The notes under the pieces: generated by a model
Told to the model about the DNA's origin: nothing
Database searches by the model: none
The model's input: the letters and a program-made list of their open reading frames with translations, nothing else
Shown here: one piece after another, positions 17,245-24,451 of the stretch
Numbering within the stretch: position 1 is the first letter of the stretch
Layout: each line of letters starts with the position of its first letter
DNA from: UBA4416 sp020846025
GTDB taxonomy: Bacteria > Bacteroidota > Bacteroidia > B-17B0 > Aurantibacillaceae
Assembly: GCA_963169295.1 (NCBI GenBank)
Contig: CAUJDD010000031.1
Coordinates: 5,063-69,062 of the forward strand
Direction of reading: 5' to 3'
DNA length: 64,000 nucleotides
Translations under genes and position numbers: made by a program

Positions 17245-17633
17245 TGACAACAACTGACACTTTTCTATTAAATGATTTTTATGTTATAAAATCTATTCAG
17301 CAAGTAGATACTAAAATTTTGGCTACAATTGCATTAAACGAACAACATGCCATATTTAAGGGGCATTTTGAACAGATGCCTGTTGTGCCAGGAGTATGTC
17401 AAACGCAAATTATTAAAGAAATTTTACAACTACAGACTTCAAAAACCTTAACCCTTAAAAAAGGAGATAATATTAAATTCACTGCTATGATAGTTCCTAC
17501 TCAACATCAAACCGTGAATATAGAAATTGTTTTTCAGTCAAAGCTAGAAGGAGAATTATTTACTGAGGCAACGTTGTTTTTTAATGACATTACATTTACC
17601 AAATTCAAAGGCACATTTATCAATTCAATATGA
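17244..17633 (+). CDS. FabZ-like 3-hydroxyacyl-ACP dehydratase with altered active site
   Basis: A 129-residue hotdog protein with the FabZ active-site segment FKGHFEQMPVVPGV. The catalytic His is present (His41), but the second catalytic position, 14 residues later and normally Glu in FabZ or Asp in FabA, is Gln55. It may therefore be a weak dehydratase or a non-catalytic partner of another one. Dehydratases of this type act on polyene chain extension in aryl polyene clusters; no ketosynthase, ketoreductase or acyl carrier protein gene lies nearby. Coupled to both neighbours (TAATG at the start, ATGA overlap with DUF420). Confidence 0.75.
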   Translation: MTTTDTFLLNDFYVIKSIQQVDTKILATIALNEQHAIFKGHFEQMPVVPGVCQTQIIKEILQLQTSKTLTLKKGDNIKFTAMIVPTQHQTVNIEIVFQSKLEGELFTEATLFFNDITFTKFKGTFINSI

Positions 17634-18223
17634 GTAAAGGGGAAAATAAGAATCAAGATACAAAAGCGTTTAGATTAATATTAAGTATTAGTATTTTAAT
17701 ATGTTTGGTGGTTATTATATTAAATAAAAGGGTACTACCTGCACCAGAAGTATTTCCAGATTTTATATATAAATTGCCATTGCTTAATGCTTGTATTAAT
17801 GCAACTTGTAGCTTATTGTTAATCATGTCACTTTGGGCTGTTAAGACTAAAAGATTGGCGCTACATAAGAAGTTAAATCTCACCGCTTTTTTCTTATCAG
17901 CTTTATTTTTCATATCATATATCACTGCCCATTATTTTATAGCAGATACCGTGTATGGCGACATCAACCATAACGGATATTTAGATGATACAGAAAGAGC
18001 TGCGGTATCTGGAAGCAGAATTCCATATCTAGTTTTTTTATTGTCACATATTTTCTTAGCAGCCATTGTTCTTCCACTCATTCTTTTATCATTTTATTAT
18101 GCGCTTAAAAAGAATTTCGTGAAACATAAAAAAATTACACGATTTAGTTACCCAATTTGGCTATATGTAACTCTTAGTGGCGTATTAGTGTATATCCTAA
18201 TTTCGCCCTATTACAATTATTAA
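17630..18223 (+). CDS. DUF420 family membrane protein
   Basis: A 197-residue membrane protein with about five hydrophobic segments. Several conserved features of DUF420/YozB proteins are present: LNACINATCSLLL, LHKKLNLTAF followed by SYITAHYFIADT, and a late HIFLAAIVLPLIL with paired Lys/His loops (FVKHKKITRFSYPIW). Members often lie near haem-copper oxidase or haem A genes and the conserved His residues suggest metal or haem handling, but the function is not established. It overlaps the FabZ-like gene by four bases, so it shares that transcript, though its role may be unrelated. Confidence 0.82.
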   Translation: MSKGENKNQDTKAFRLILSISILICLVVIILNKRVLPAPEVFPDFIYKLPLLNACINATCSLLLIMSLWAVKTKRLALHKKLNLTAFFLSALFFISYITAHYFIADTVYGDINHNGYLDDTERAAVSGSRIPYLVFLLSHIFLAAIVLPLILLSFYYALKKNFVKHKKITRFSYPIWLYVTLSGVLVYILISPYYNY

Positions 18224-18237
18224 AAGTCTTTTTTTTG

Positions 18238-18245
18238 TATATTTG
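18238..18245 (+). promoter_or_regulatory. -7 box (TATATTTG) of rpoN
   Basis: TATATTTG ends nine bases before the rpoN ATG at 18254, so the leader should be at most a few bases. It lies just after the DUF420 stop. Confidence 0.6.
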
Positions 18246-18253
18246 TCATAGCA

Positions 18254-19750
18254 ATGGCATTAAAACAAATACAAGGATTAAAACTTAGTCAAAAATTATC
18301 TCCGCAACAAATTCAATTAATAAAAATGTTGCAACTAACTACTATTGAGATAGAACAGCGCATTAAGGAAGAGTTAGAACTGAACCCTTGTCTTGAGAGT
18401 GATAGTAATGAAACAGAAACTGAAGAGGTGAGTAATGAATATGATGAGATTGATAACACTGATGATAATTTAACGGATGATGACAGTTATGGAACTGATG
18501 AAAATGAAATAACAAAAATTGACGATGGCTATGAATTAGAAGATTACATGGCCGACGGAGATTTAGATTCCTATAAGTATGATATAGTAAATAGAAGTGC
18601 TGATGATGAACAATTTCAAACAGTTGTCGTAGAGTCACCAGATTTTCGTTCCAAATTAGAGAATCAACTTGGGCTTAAAGAACTTACCGAAAGACAATAT
18701 ATGATTGGTATGTTTATTATTGGATCGATTGAAGAAGATGGGTATTTACGTGAACTAGATAAAATTTATGGAGCATTTATACTAAATTCTGGCCTTACAA
18801 TTCAAGAGGAAGAAGTAGAAGAGGTGTTGCGCATAATTCAAACATTTGATCCACCAGGTGTTGGAGCGCGTAGTTTACAAGAATGTTTATTAATCCAACT
18901 CGAACAAAAACAAGAAAAAGCAAGAGAAACATTATTAGCCATTGAAGTTGTAAAACACATGATTGATGAGTTCTTGAAAAAGCATTATGAAAAAATTGCT
19001 CGTAAGTTGAATTTAAACGATGAGGATTTAAAAGATGTAATTGAAGAAATAAGGCGATTAAATCCTCGCCCTGGAAATTCAGAAGTTGATTATAAAGGTC
19101 AAACATCCGAAGTAATACCCGATTTTAATATAAGTGTAGTAGATGGATTACCCGAATTAAGTATTAATCAACGTAATTTGCCCGAACTAAAAATAAATAA
19201 AGAGTATTTACAAATGTTAGAGGAGTACTCTAAAGCAAAAGATAAAGCTATTAAACAAGCAGGAGCATTTGTAAAAGATAAAGTTGAGTCGGCTCAATGG
19301 TTTATTGAAGCCTTACAACAAAGGCATAAAACTATGTCGATAACCATGCACTGTATTATGGAGTTGCAGCAAGAATATTTCATAACAGGAGATGAATCGA
19401 AGTTAAAACCTATGATATTAAAAGATGTCGCTGAAAAAGTAAATCTTGACATTTCCACTGTATCAAGGGTAGCAAATAAAAAGTATGTTCAAACACCCTA
19501 TGGAACAAAATTGCTGAAATTTTTCTTTTCAGAATCATTAGGTACTGATAGTGGCGATGAAGTGAGTACACGTGAGGTTAAAAAGATATTAGAAGATTTA
19601 ATTTCAAACGAAAACAAGAAAAAACCATTAACCGATGACGCACTTTGTGAGAGTTTGAAAGATAAAGGGTACAATATTGCCCGCCGTACAGTAGCCAAGT
19701 ACCGCGAACAACTCCAAATTCCTGTTGCGCGAATGCGCAAAGAAATCTAA
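18254..19750 (+). CDS. rpoN: RNA polymerase sigma-54 factor
   Basis: A 498-residue sigma-54 with all three regions: N-terminal activator-interaction region I (LKLSQKLSPQQIQLIKMLQLTTIEIEQR in the genome, shown here only in part), a long acidic region II (Asp/Glu-rich, about 50-110), core-binding and DNA-binding parts with PPGVGARSLQECL and a helix-turn-helix (DISTVSRVANKKYV), and the RpoN box ARRTVAKYRE at 476-485. Transcription with it needs enhancer-binding ATPases; none lies in this window. The acidic linker is longer than in many proteobacterial homologues, which is usual for Bacteroidota. Confidence 0.97.
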   Translation: MALKQIQGLKLSQKLSPQQIQLIKMLQLTTIEIEQRIKEELELNPCLESDSNETETEEVSNEYDEIDNTDDNLTDDDSYGTDENEITKIDDGYELEDYMADGDLDSYKYDIVNRSADDEQFQTVVVESPDFRSKLENQLGLKELTERQYMIGMFIIGSIEEDGYLRELDKIYGAFILNSGLTIQEEEVEEVLRIIQTFDPPGVGARSLQECLLIQLEQKQEKARETLLAIEVVKHMIDEFLKKHYEKIARKLNLNDEDLKDVIEEIRRLNPRPGNSEVDYKGQTSEVIPDFNISVVDGLPELSINQRNLPELKINKEYLQMLEEYSKAKDKAIKQAGAFVKDKVESAQWFIEALQQRHKTMSITMHCIMELQQEYFITGDESKLKPMILKDVAEKVNLDISTVSRVANKKYVQTPYGTKLLKFFFSESLGTDSGDEVSTREVKKILEDLISNENKKKPLTDDALCESLKDKGYNIARRTVAKYREQLQIPVARMRKEI

Positions 19751-19817
19751 TTTCCCTTTTTTTTAACAAAATCGTACTTATTTAGGTAAATAAATTTTTC
19801 ATTTACAATAAAAAATG

Positions 19818-19825
19818 TATCTTTG
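19818..19825 (+). promoter_or_regulatory. -7 box (TATCTTTG) of the HU gene
   Basis: TATCTTTG matches TAnnTTTG and gives the HU gene a leader of about 45 A/T-rich bases, longer than for most genes here. Confidence 0.55.
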
Positions 19826-19872
19826 TCGCCCGATTTTTAAATATTAAATCGTTGATTTTAAATATATTGTAA

Positions 19873-20190
19873 ATGACAAAAGCAGATATTGTAAACGAAA
19901 TTTCAGAAAAAACAGGCATTGAGAAAGTGGTTGTACAAACAACTGTAGAGGCTTTTATGAAAACCATCCGATCTTCAATGACCGAAGGAAAAAATGTATA
20001 TCTACGTGGATTTGGAACATTTGTAGTAAAGAAACGTGCAGAAAAAGTAGGCCGTAATATTTCAAAAAATACGACTGTTGTAATTCCTGCACACTATATT
20101 CCTGCATTTAAGCCAGCTAAAACGTTTAGTGAACGCGTTAAGCGAAATGTAAAAGTTGCCGAACCATTAGATAACAGAGAAATTGATTAA
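19873..20190 (+). CDS. HU/IHF family DNA-binding protein
   Basis: A 105-residue nucleoid protein. It opens with MTKADIVNEISEKTGI and has the conserved GRNISKN loop preceded by FGTFVVKKRAEKVGRN, then the arm and closing helix ending in FSERVKR. The roughly ten residues past the usual HU length (VAEPLDNREID) form an acidic tail common in Bacteroidota HU proteins. It bends and compacts DNA as a dimer. The next gene starts on the last base of its stop codon (TAATG), so the two are coupled. Confidence 0.95.
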   Translation: MTKADIVNEISEKTGIEKVVVQTTVEAFMKTIRSSMTEGKNVYLRGFGTFVVKKRAEKVGRNISKNTTVVIPAHYIPAFKPAKTFSERVKRNVKVAEPLDNREID

Positions 20191-21035
20191 TGACAACCGC
20201 ACGTAAAACACAGATTGGGTTAGGAATAACAGCTGTTGTTTTATCCGTTCTTTTATTTATTGCGCCAAATACACCATCAGCTAAAAAAATGGCTGAGAAG
20301 CAGAAATTGGAAAGTAAAGAGGTACTTGTACAAGATTTACAAAGTCAGTTGCAGCAGGCCGTTAATGCTTTAGAAATTAAAGAAAAAACGCATTACGATG
20401 ATTTATTGGCAACAACAAAAAGTACTCAATCAGATAGCTCTTTTGTTGAGATAATCGCATTTTGGGATAACTTAAAACGACCAGATTTTGCAGCTTATTT
20501 TGTTGAACAAACTGCTAATATCACCCAAAAGGCAGAAGATTTTCATAAGGCTGGAAATAGATATTACTATGCGATTCGTTTTATAAAAGATGAAAATGAA
20601 ATCCCTATTTTATATCAAAGTGCTGTACGCTGTTATCAAAAAGCAATTGAAAAAGACAGTACTGATTTTGATGCCAAAATTCAATTAGCGGCTTGTTATG
20701 TGGAAGGAGGAAAAGATCCAATGCAAGGCATCACGTTATTAAAAGAACTTGAGAAGTTAGACAGTAATAACGTAAAATTGCAAATGAGTTTTGCTTTCTT
20801 TTCAGTACAATCACAACAATGGGAGAAAGCAATTAAACGATTTGAAAAAGTCTTAGCTATTGATTCATTATATATCGAGGCTTATTTACATCTTGCTGAT
20901 GCTTACGAACAACAAGGTAATACTATTAAAACAATAGAGATGCTTGAGGTTTATGCTTCTAAAACAGATGATGTCATGGCGAGAAATGAAATAAAAAAAT
21001 ACATTGAACAACTAAAAAAACAAACAATTAAATAA
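20190..21035 (+). CDS. membrane-anchored TPR protein
   Basis: A 281-residue protein with one N-terminal membrane segment (about 7-24) and a C-terminal half of tetratricopeptide repeats: AVRCYQKAIEKDSTDFDAKIQLAACYVEGG, then WEKAIKRFEKVLAIDSLYIEAYLHLADAYEQQG, each described here in fragments of the canonical W/A-x-x-x-[AG]-x-x-x-[YF]-x-x-A-[IL] pattern. It should expose the repeats to the periplasm and act as a scaffold. Similar genes often lie between hup and rng in Bacteroidota. It is coupled to the HU gene and followed after 26 bases by the 29-residue basic protein. Confidence 0.82.
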   Translation: MTTARKTQIGLGITAVVLSVLLFIAPNTPSAKKMAEKQKLESKEVLVQDLQSQLQQAVNALEIKEKTHYDDLLATTKSTQSDSSFVEIIAFWDNLKRPDFAAYFVEQTANITQKAEDFHKAGNRYYYAIRFIKDENEIPILYQSAVRCYQKAIEKDSTDFDAKIQLAACYVEGGKDPMQGITLLKELEKLDSNNVKLQMSFAFFSVQSQQWEKAIKRFEKVLAIDSLYIEAYLHLADAYEQQGNTIKTIEMLEVYASKTDDVMARNEIKKYIEQLKKQTIK

Positions 21036-21061
21036 ATATAAATTTTTAAACCAATAGGATT

Positions 21062-21151
21062 ATGCCAAGCGGAAAGAAAAGAAAAAGACATAAAATGGCA
21101 ACTCACAAACGTAAAAAACGTTTGAGAAAAAGTCGTCATAAGAAAAAATAA
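21062..21151 (+). CDS. very small, highly basic protein (29 residues)
   Basis: An ATG at 21062 opens a 29-codon frame, MPSGKKRKRHKMATHKRKKR followed by LRKSRHKKK, with about 20 Lys/Arg/His residues and no acidic one. It has an A-rich upstream region (AATAGGATT then ATG) and is placed between the TPR gene and rng. Proteins of this composition and size are usually ribosomal or RNA-binding. A Bacteroidota-specific ribosomal protein, bL38, has been described and this could belong to that family, but I cannot confirm it. It is below the length cut-off of ordinary gene callers. Confidence 0.72.
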   Translation: MPSGKKRKRHKMATHKRKKRLRKSRHKKK

Positions 21152-21168
21152 TTAGCTCAGCTAATTAT
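21148..21168 (+). terminator. AT-rich hairpin at the end of the small basic protein gene
   Basis: ATAATTAGC (21148-21156) pairs perfectly with GCTAATTAT (21160-21168) around a three-base loop and overlaps the stop codon of the small gene. There is only a short T-run after it, so it may be a weak terminator or an mRNA 3' end. Confidence 0.45.
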
Positions 21169-21181
21169 TAATTTTGAATTT

Positions 21182-21227
21182 AACAACATAAACAGTATGG
21201 TAACTAAACCTTGCTGCTTATGTTGTT
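21182..21227 (+). promoter_or_regulatory. long hairpin upstream of rng
   Basis: AACAACATAAACAG (21182-21195) pairs with CTGCTTATGTTGTT (21214-21227) with one A-C mismatch, an 18-base loop between. It could be part of a regulated rng leader, as RNase E genes elsewhere autoregulate through leader hairpins, or a terminator of the upstream operon; a near-match promoter box GATATTTG at 21260-21267 lies after it. Confidence 0.45.
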
Positions 21228-21314
21228 TATATATGTTACAATGTTTTTATTAATTGTAAGATATTTGTATCTATATAATTGAAACTAAAAATATTAATAT
21301 AAAATTATTAAAAG

Positions 21315-22871
21315 GTGAATGTAGAACTAGTAATAAATTCTACACCTGGCGAAGTTGTTATAGGATTATTAAACGATAAACGTTTAATAGAACTACATAA
21401 AGAAAAAAGTAACGTAAAGTTTTCGGTAGGTGATATCTACCTCGGCAGGGTAAAAAAAGTAATGACAGGCTTAAATGCCGCATTTGTAGATGTAGGTTAT
21501 GATAAAGATGCATTTTTGCATTATTTAGATTTAGGCCCTCAAGCTAATTCTATTTTTAAATACGTAGAGGCTGTTCGTTCTGGCAAACAGAGCGTAAGCA
21601 ACTTAATGTATTTTAAAAATGAAGCTGACATAAATAAAGACGGCAAAATAAATGATGCTGTAAAAAGTGGACAATATGTATTAGTTCAGGTTGCTAAAGA
21701 ACCTATATCTTCTAAAGGGCCTCGAATTACCACAGAAATTTCTATTGCAGGTAGATATATTGTATTAATACCTTTCTCAGATAAAATTTCTGTTTCTTCC
21801 AAAATAAGAAGTAGTGAAGAAAAAACACGATTAAAATCATTAGTACAAAGTATTAAACCTAAAAATTTTGGTGTAATCATTCGTACAGTTGCCGAAGGCA
21901 AATCGGTTGCTGATATTGAAGCCGATATGGCAGATTTAGTATCTAAATGGGACACATGTTTTAAGGCTTTACAAACTGCAGAGCCTCCGTATAGAGTATT
22001 GGGTGAGGTTGATAGAACTAACGCCATTTTAAGAGATTTTTTAAACGCTTCTTTTAATGCAATTCATGTGAATAGTGAAGAAGTGTTTACTGATTTAAAA
22101 TCGTACATCAAAACCATTTCGCCTGATAAAGTAGATATTTTAAAGCATTATACAGGCAAAGTGCCTATTTTCGATAATTTTGGCATCGACCGCCAAATCA
22201 AATCATTGTTTGGGAAAACAGTGTTTATGAAAAGTGGTGCATATCTTATTGTTGAACACACAGAGGCGCTCCATGTATTTGATGTAAATAGCGGTAATAG
22301 AGCAAAAAGTGATAAATCGCAAGAAGAAAACGCTTTAGAGGTTAATTTAGAAGCAGCTGTTGAGGTAGCTCGTCAGTTACGACTTCGTGATATGGGCGGT
22401 ATAATTGTTGTTGATTTTATTGATTTACACGATCCCGAAAATAGAAAAGTACTCTTTGATAAATTAAAAGAGGAAATGAAATCAGATAGAGCAAAACATA
22501 ATATTTTGCCACCAAGTAAGTTTGGACTTATTCAAATTACCCGTCAGCGTTTGCGCCCAGAGGTAAATGTGGAGGTTTTAGAGAGTTGCCCAAGTTGTAA
22601 CGGAAGTGGTAAAGTTCAGCCAAGTATTTTGTTTGTTGAACAAATTGAGATTGCCTTACGATTTATTATTAAAGAACAAGCTGCTAAAAATATTACATTG
22701 TGTGTTCATCCTTACATCGAAGGATTCTTAAAACAAAAAGGCTTTTTAAGAAGCAAGCAATGGAAATGGTACTTTGAGCATAAACAATGGGTTAAAATTA
22801 TTAGCTCTAACAGTTATGCCTTTATGGAATATCACTTTTTTAATAAAGACCAAGACGAAATTGTTATTTAA
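21315..22871 (+). CDS. rng: ribonuclease E/G family protein
   Basis: A 518-residue endoribonuclease of the RNase G size class. It has an N-terminal S1-like RNA-binding domain (GDIYLGRVKKVMTGLNAAFV, with an insertion near residues 90-120), the metal-binding Asp residues of the DNase I-like subdomain (LHVFDVNSGNR and IIVVDFIDL) and the zinc-link CPSCNGSGKV with Cys425 and Cys428. It processes rRNA and decays mRNA. The start is GTG at 21315, preceded by AAAAGGTGAATG; no ATG lies near. It ends at a very strong terminator. Confidence 0.94.
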   Translation: MNVELVINSTPGEVVIGLLNDKRLIELHKEKSNVKFSVGDIYLGRVKKVMTGLNAAFVDVGYDKDAFLHYLDLGPQANSIFKYVEAVRSGKQSVSNLMYFKNEADINKDGKINDAVKSGQYVLVQVAKEPISSKGPRITTEISIAGRYIVLIPFSDKISVSSKIRSSEEKTRLKSLVQSIKPKNFGVIIRTVAEGKSVADIEADMADLVSKWDTCFKALQTAEPPYRVLGEVDRTNAILRDFLNASFNAIHVNSEEVFTDLKSYIKTISPDKVDILKHYTGKVPIFDNFGIDRQIKSLFGKTVFMKSGAYLIVEHTEALHVFDVNSGNRAKSDKSQEENALEVNLEAAVEVARQLRLRDMGGIIVVDFIDLHDPENRKVLFDKLKEEMKSDRAKHNILPPSKFGLIQITRQRLRPEVNVEVLESCPSCNGSGKVQPSILFVEQIEIALRFIIKEQAAKNITLCVHPYIEGFLKQKGFLRSKQWKWYFEHKQWVKIISSNSYAFMEYHFFNKDQDEIVI

Positions 22872-22910
22872 CAAAAAACCTGTTTGAAATCCCAAACAGG
22901 TTTTTTGTTT
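22872..22910 (+). terminator. strong rho-independent terminator of rng
   Basis: CAAAAAACCTGTTTG (22872-22886) pairs over 15 bp with CAAACAGGTTTTTTG (22893-22907), six-base loop, then T. It starts one base after the rng stop. Confidence 0.92.
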
Positions 22911-22976
22911 TTATCAGGTTTTATGAGCTTTGCGGAGGTGGTTAATAACTTTTTATGTAATCCATACATATCGTAT

Positions 22977-22984
22977 TATATTTG
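22977..22984 (+). promoter_or_regulatory. -7 box (TATATTTG) of the enoyl-CoA hydratase gene
   Basis: TATATTTG lies 22 bases before the ATG at 23007 and matches TAnnTTTG exactly. Confidence 0.55.
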
Positions 22985-23006
22985 TTGCAACTAAATTTAA
23001 TTGAAA

Positions 23007-23801
23007 ATGACTGTAGAAATGGCTTTAGAAAATATAACTGCTGAGATAAAAAATAATGTTTTAGTTCTTACAATTAATCGTCCAGATAAACTAAATGCAT
23101 TAAATAAACAAACTATTGAGGAATTACATGAAGCGCTAGTTGAAGCTGAAAATAATAAAGAGGTGCATGCACTTATTATCACGGGCTCTGGAAATAAAGC
23201 CTTTGTTGCTGGCGCAGATATTGCCGAGTTTTCCAATTTTAGTGTTGAGGAAGGTAAACAGTTAAGTTCTATAGGTCATTTTAAAATATTTAATTTTATA
23301 GAGAACTATTCTAAACCAGTTATTGCTGCCGTAAATGGTTTTGCACTTGGTGGAGGATTAGAATTAGCTATGGCTTGTCATATTCGTGTGGCTAGTAATA
23401 ATGCTAAAATGGGCTTACCGGAAGTAAGTTTGGGTGTAATACCTGGCTATGGTGGAACTCAACGATTGGCACAATTGGTTGGTAAAGGAAAAGCTTTTGA
23501 GATGATTGTTACAGCCGATATGATAGTAGCAGAAGATGCTTTTAAATGGGGATTAGTAAACTATGTTACAACACCTGAAGAATTGCTTAATAAATGTTTC
23601 GAAATCACTTCTAAAATAGCTTCTAAATCGCCTGTTGCTATTAAAACGGCAATAAAAGTAATAAATGCTGGATATAACTCTAAATTAAATGGCTATGAAG
23701 TTGAAATTGAGGAGTTTGGAAAGAGTTTTGGAACAGCTGATTTTAGAGAAGGAGTTGATGCGTTTTTGGAGAAAAGAAAAGCGAAGTTCCCAGGGAATTA
23801 A
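23007..23801 (+). CDS. enoyl-CoA hydratase/isomerase family protein
   Basis: A 264-residue crotonase-fold enzyme. The oxyanion-hole segments are present (NKAFVAGADIAEF and NGFALGGGLELAMACHIRVAS) as are the two Glu positions of hydratases, in GGGLELA and LPEVSLGVIPGYGGTQRL. This pattern fits a true 2-enoyl-CoA hydratase, the second step of beta-oxidation or the crotonyl-CoA route. I use ATG 23007; the TTG at 23001 is in frame but less likely. It is followed after 21 bases by the 3-hydroxyanthranilate dioxygenase gene, which may point to aromatic or tryptophan breakdown. Confidence 0.93.
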   Translation: MTVEMALENITAEIKNNVLVLTINRPDKLNALNKQTIEELHEALVEAENNKEVHALIITGSGNKAFVAGADIAEFSNFSVEEGKQLSSIGHFKIFNFIENYSKPVIAAVNGFALGGGLELAMACHIRVASNNAKMGLPEVSLGVIPGYGGTQRLAQLVGKGKAFEMIVTADMIVAEDAFKWGLVNYVTTPEELLNKCFEITSKIASKSPVAIKTAIKVINAGYNSKLNGYEVEIEEFGKSFGTADFREGVDAFLEKRKAKFPGN

Positions 23802-23822
23802 TTAACTTTAATCTTGCTAAAT

Positions 23823-24347
23823 ATGAGTATCACCCGACCATTTAACTTTAAAAAGTGGATTGATGAAAACCGCCACTTATTAAAACCACCTGTAAATAAT
23901 AAAGTGGTATATAAAGATACAGAATTTATAGTAATGGTAGTGGGCGGCCCAAACTCCAGAAAAGATTACCACTTTAATGAAAGCGAAGAATTTTTTTATC
24001 AATTGGAAGGCGATATAACCGTTCAAATTCAAGAAAATGGCAAGGCAGTGGATGTGCCAATTAAAGAAGGAGATATCTTTTTATTGCCTCCCAAAGTTCC
24101 TCATAACCCAAAACGTGGGCCAAATACAGTAGGGTTAGTAATGGAACGCAAACGCCGTCCTGGCGAAATGGATGGTTTAATGTGGTTTTGCGAGAAATGT
24201 AACCATCCATTATTTGAAGAAAAATTTGAATTAAAAGATATTACAACCCAGTTTCAAAGCGTGTTTCATAAGTTCTATAATTCCTTAGAATTAAGAACTT
24301 GTAAGGCTTGTAAACATGTGATGGAACCTCCTCCTGTCATCTCTTAA
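23823..24347 (+). CDS. nbaC: 3-hydroxyanthranilate 3,4-dioxygenase
   Basis: A 174-residue cupin. Catalytic iron ligands are His50, Glu56 and His94 (DYHFNESEE and PPKVPHNPKRGP), and the C-terminal rubredoxin-like iron site is intact with Cys123, Cys126, Cys160 and Cys163 (CEKC and CKAC), the layout of bacterial HAAO. It opens the ring of 3-hydroxyanthranilate, giving the precursor of quinolinate, so it serves tryptophan breakdown by the kynurenine route or de novo NAD synthesis. The start is the ATG at 23823; the TTG at 23814 is nine bases upstream. No other kynurenine genes are in the window. Confidence 0.95.
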   Translation: MSITRPFNFKKWIDENRHLLKPPVNNKVVYKDTEFIVMVVGGPNSRKDYHFNESEEFFYQLEGDITVQIQENGKAVDVPIKEGDIFLLPPKVPHNPKRGPNTVGLVMERKRRPGEMDGLMWFCEKCNHPLFEEKFELKDITTQFQSVFHKFYNSLELRTCKACKHVMEPPPVIS

Positions 24348-24378
24348 ATGATTTAGAGTAGTTTGACTTCGTAGGAGT

Positions 24379-24408
24379 ACAGTTTTAATGAGTAAACTGT
24401 TCTTTTTT
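24379..24408 (+). terminator. rho-independent terminator after nbaC
   Basis: ACAGTTT (24379-24385) pairs with AAACTGT (24394-24400) and is followed by TCTTTTTT. Confidence 0.65.
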
Positions 24409-24451
24409 CATCTGATTTTGTTGTAACTTTACGGTTTAAAATTATGATCAA

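Noticed and set aside
19718..19741. TTGCGC/GCGCAA inverted repeat as an rpoN terminator
   Set aside because: It is inside the rpoN coding sequence, before the stop, and has no T-run directly after it.
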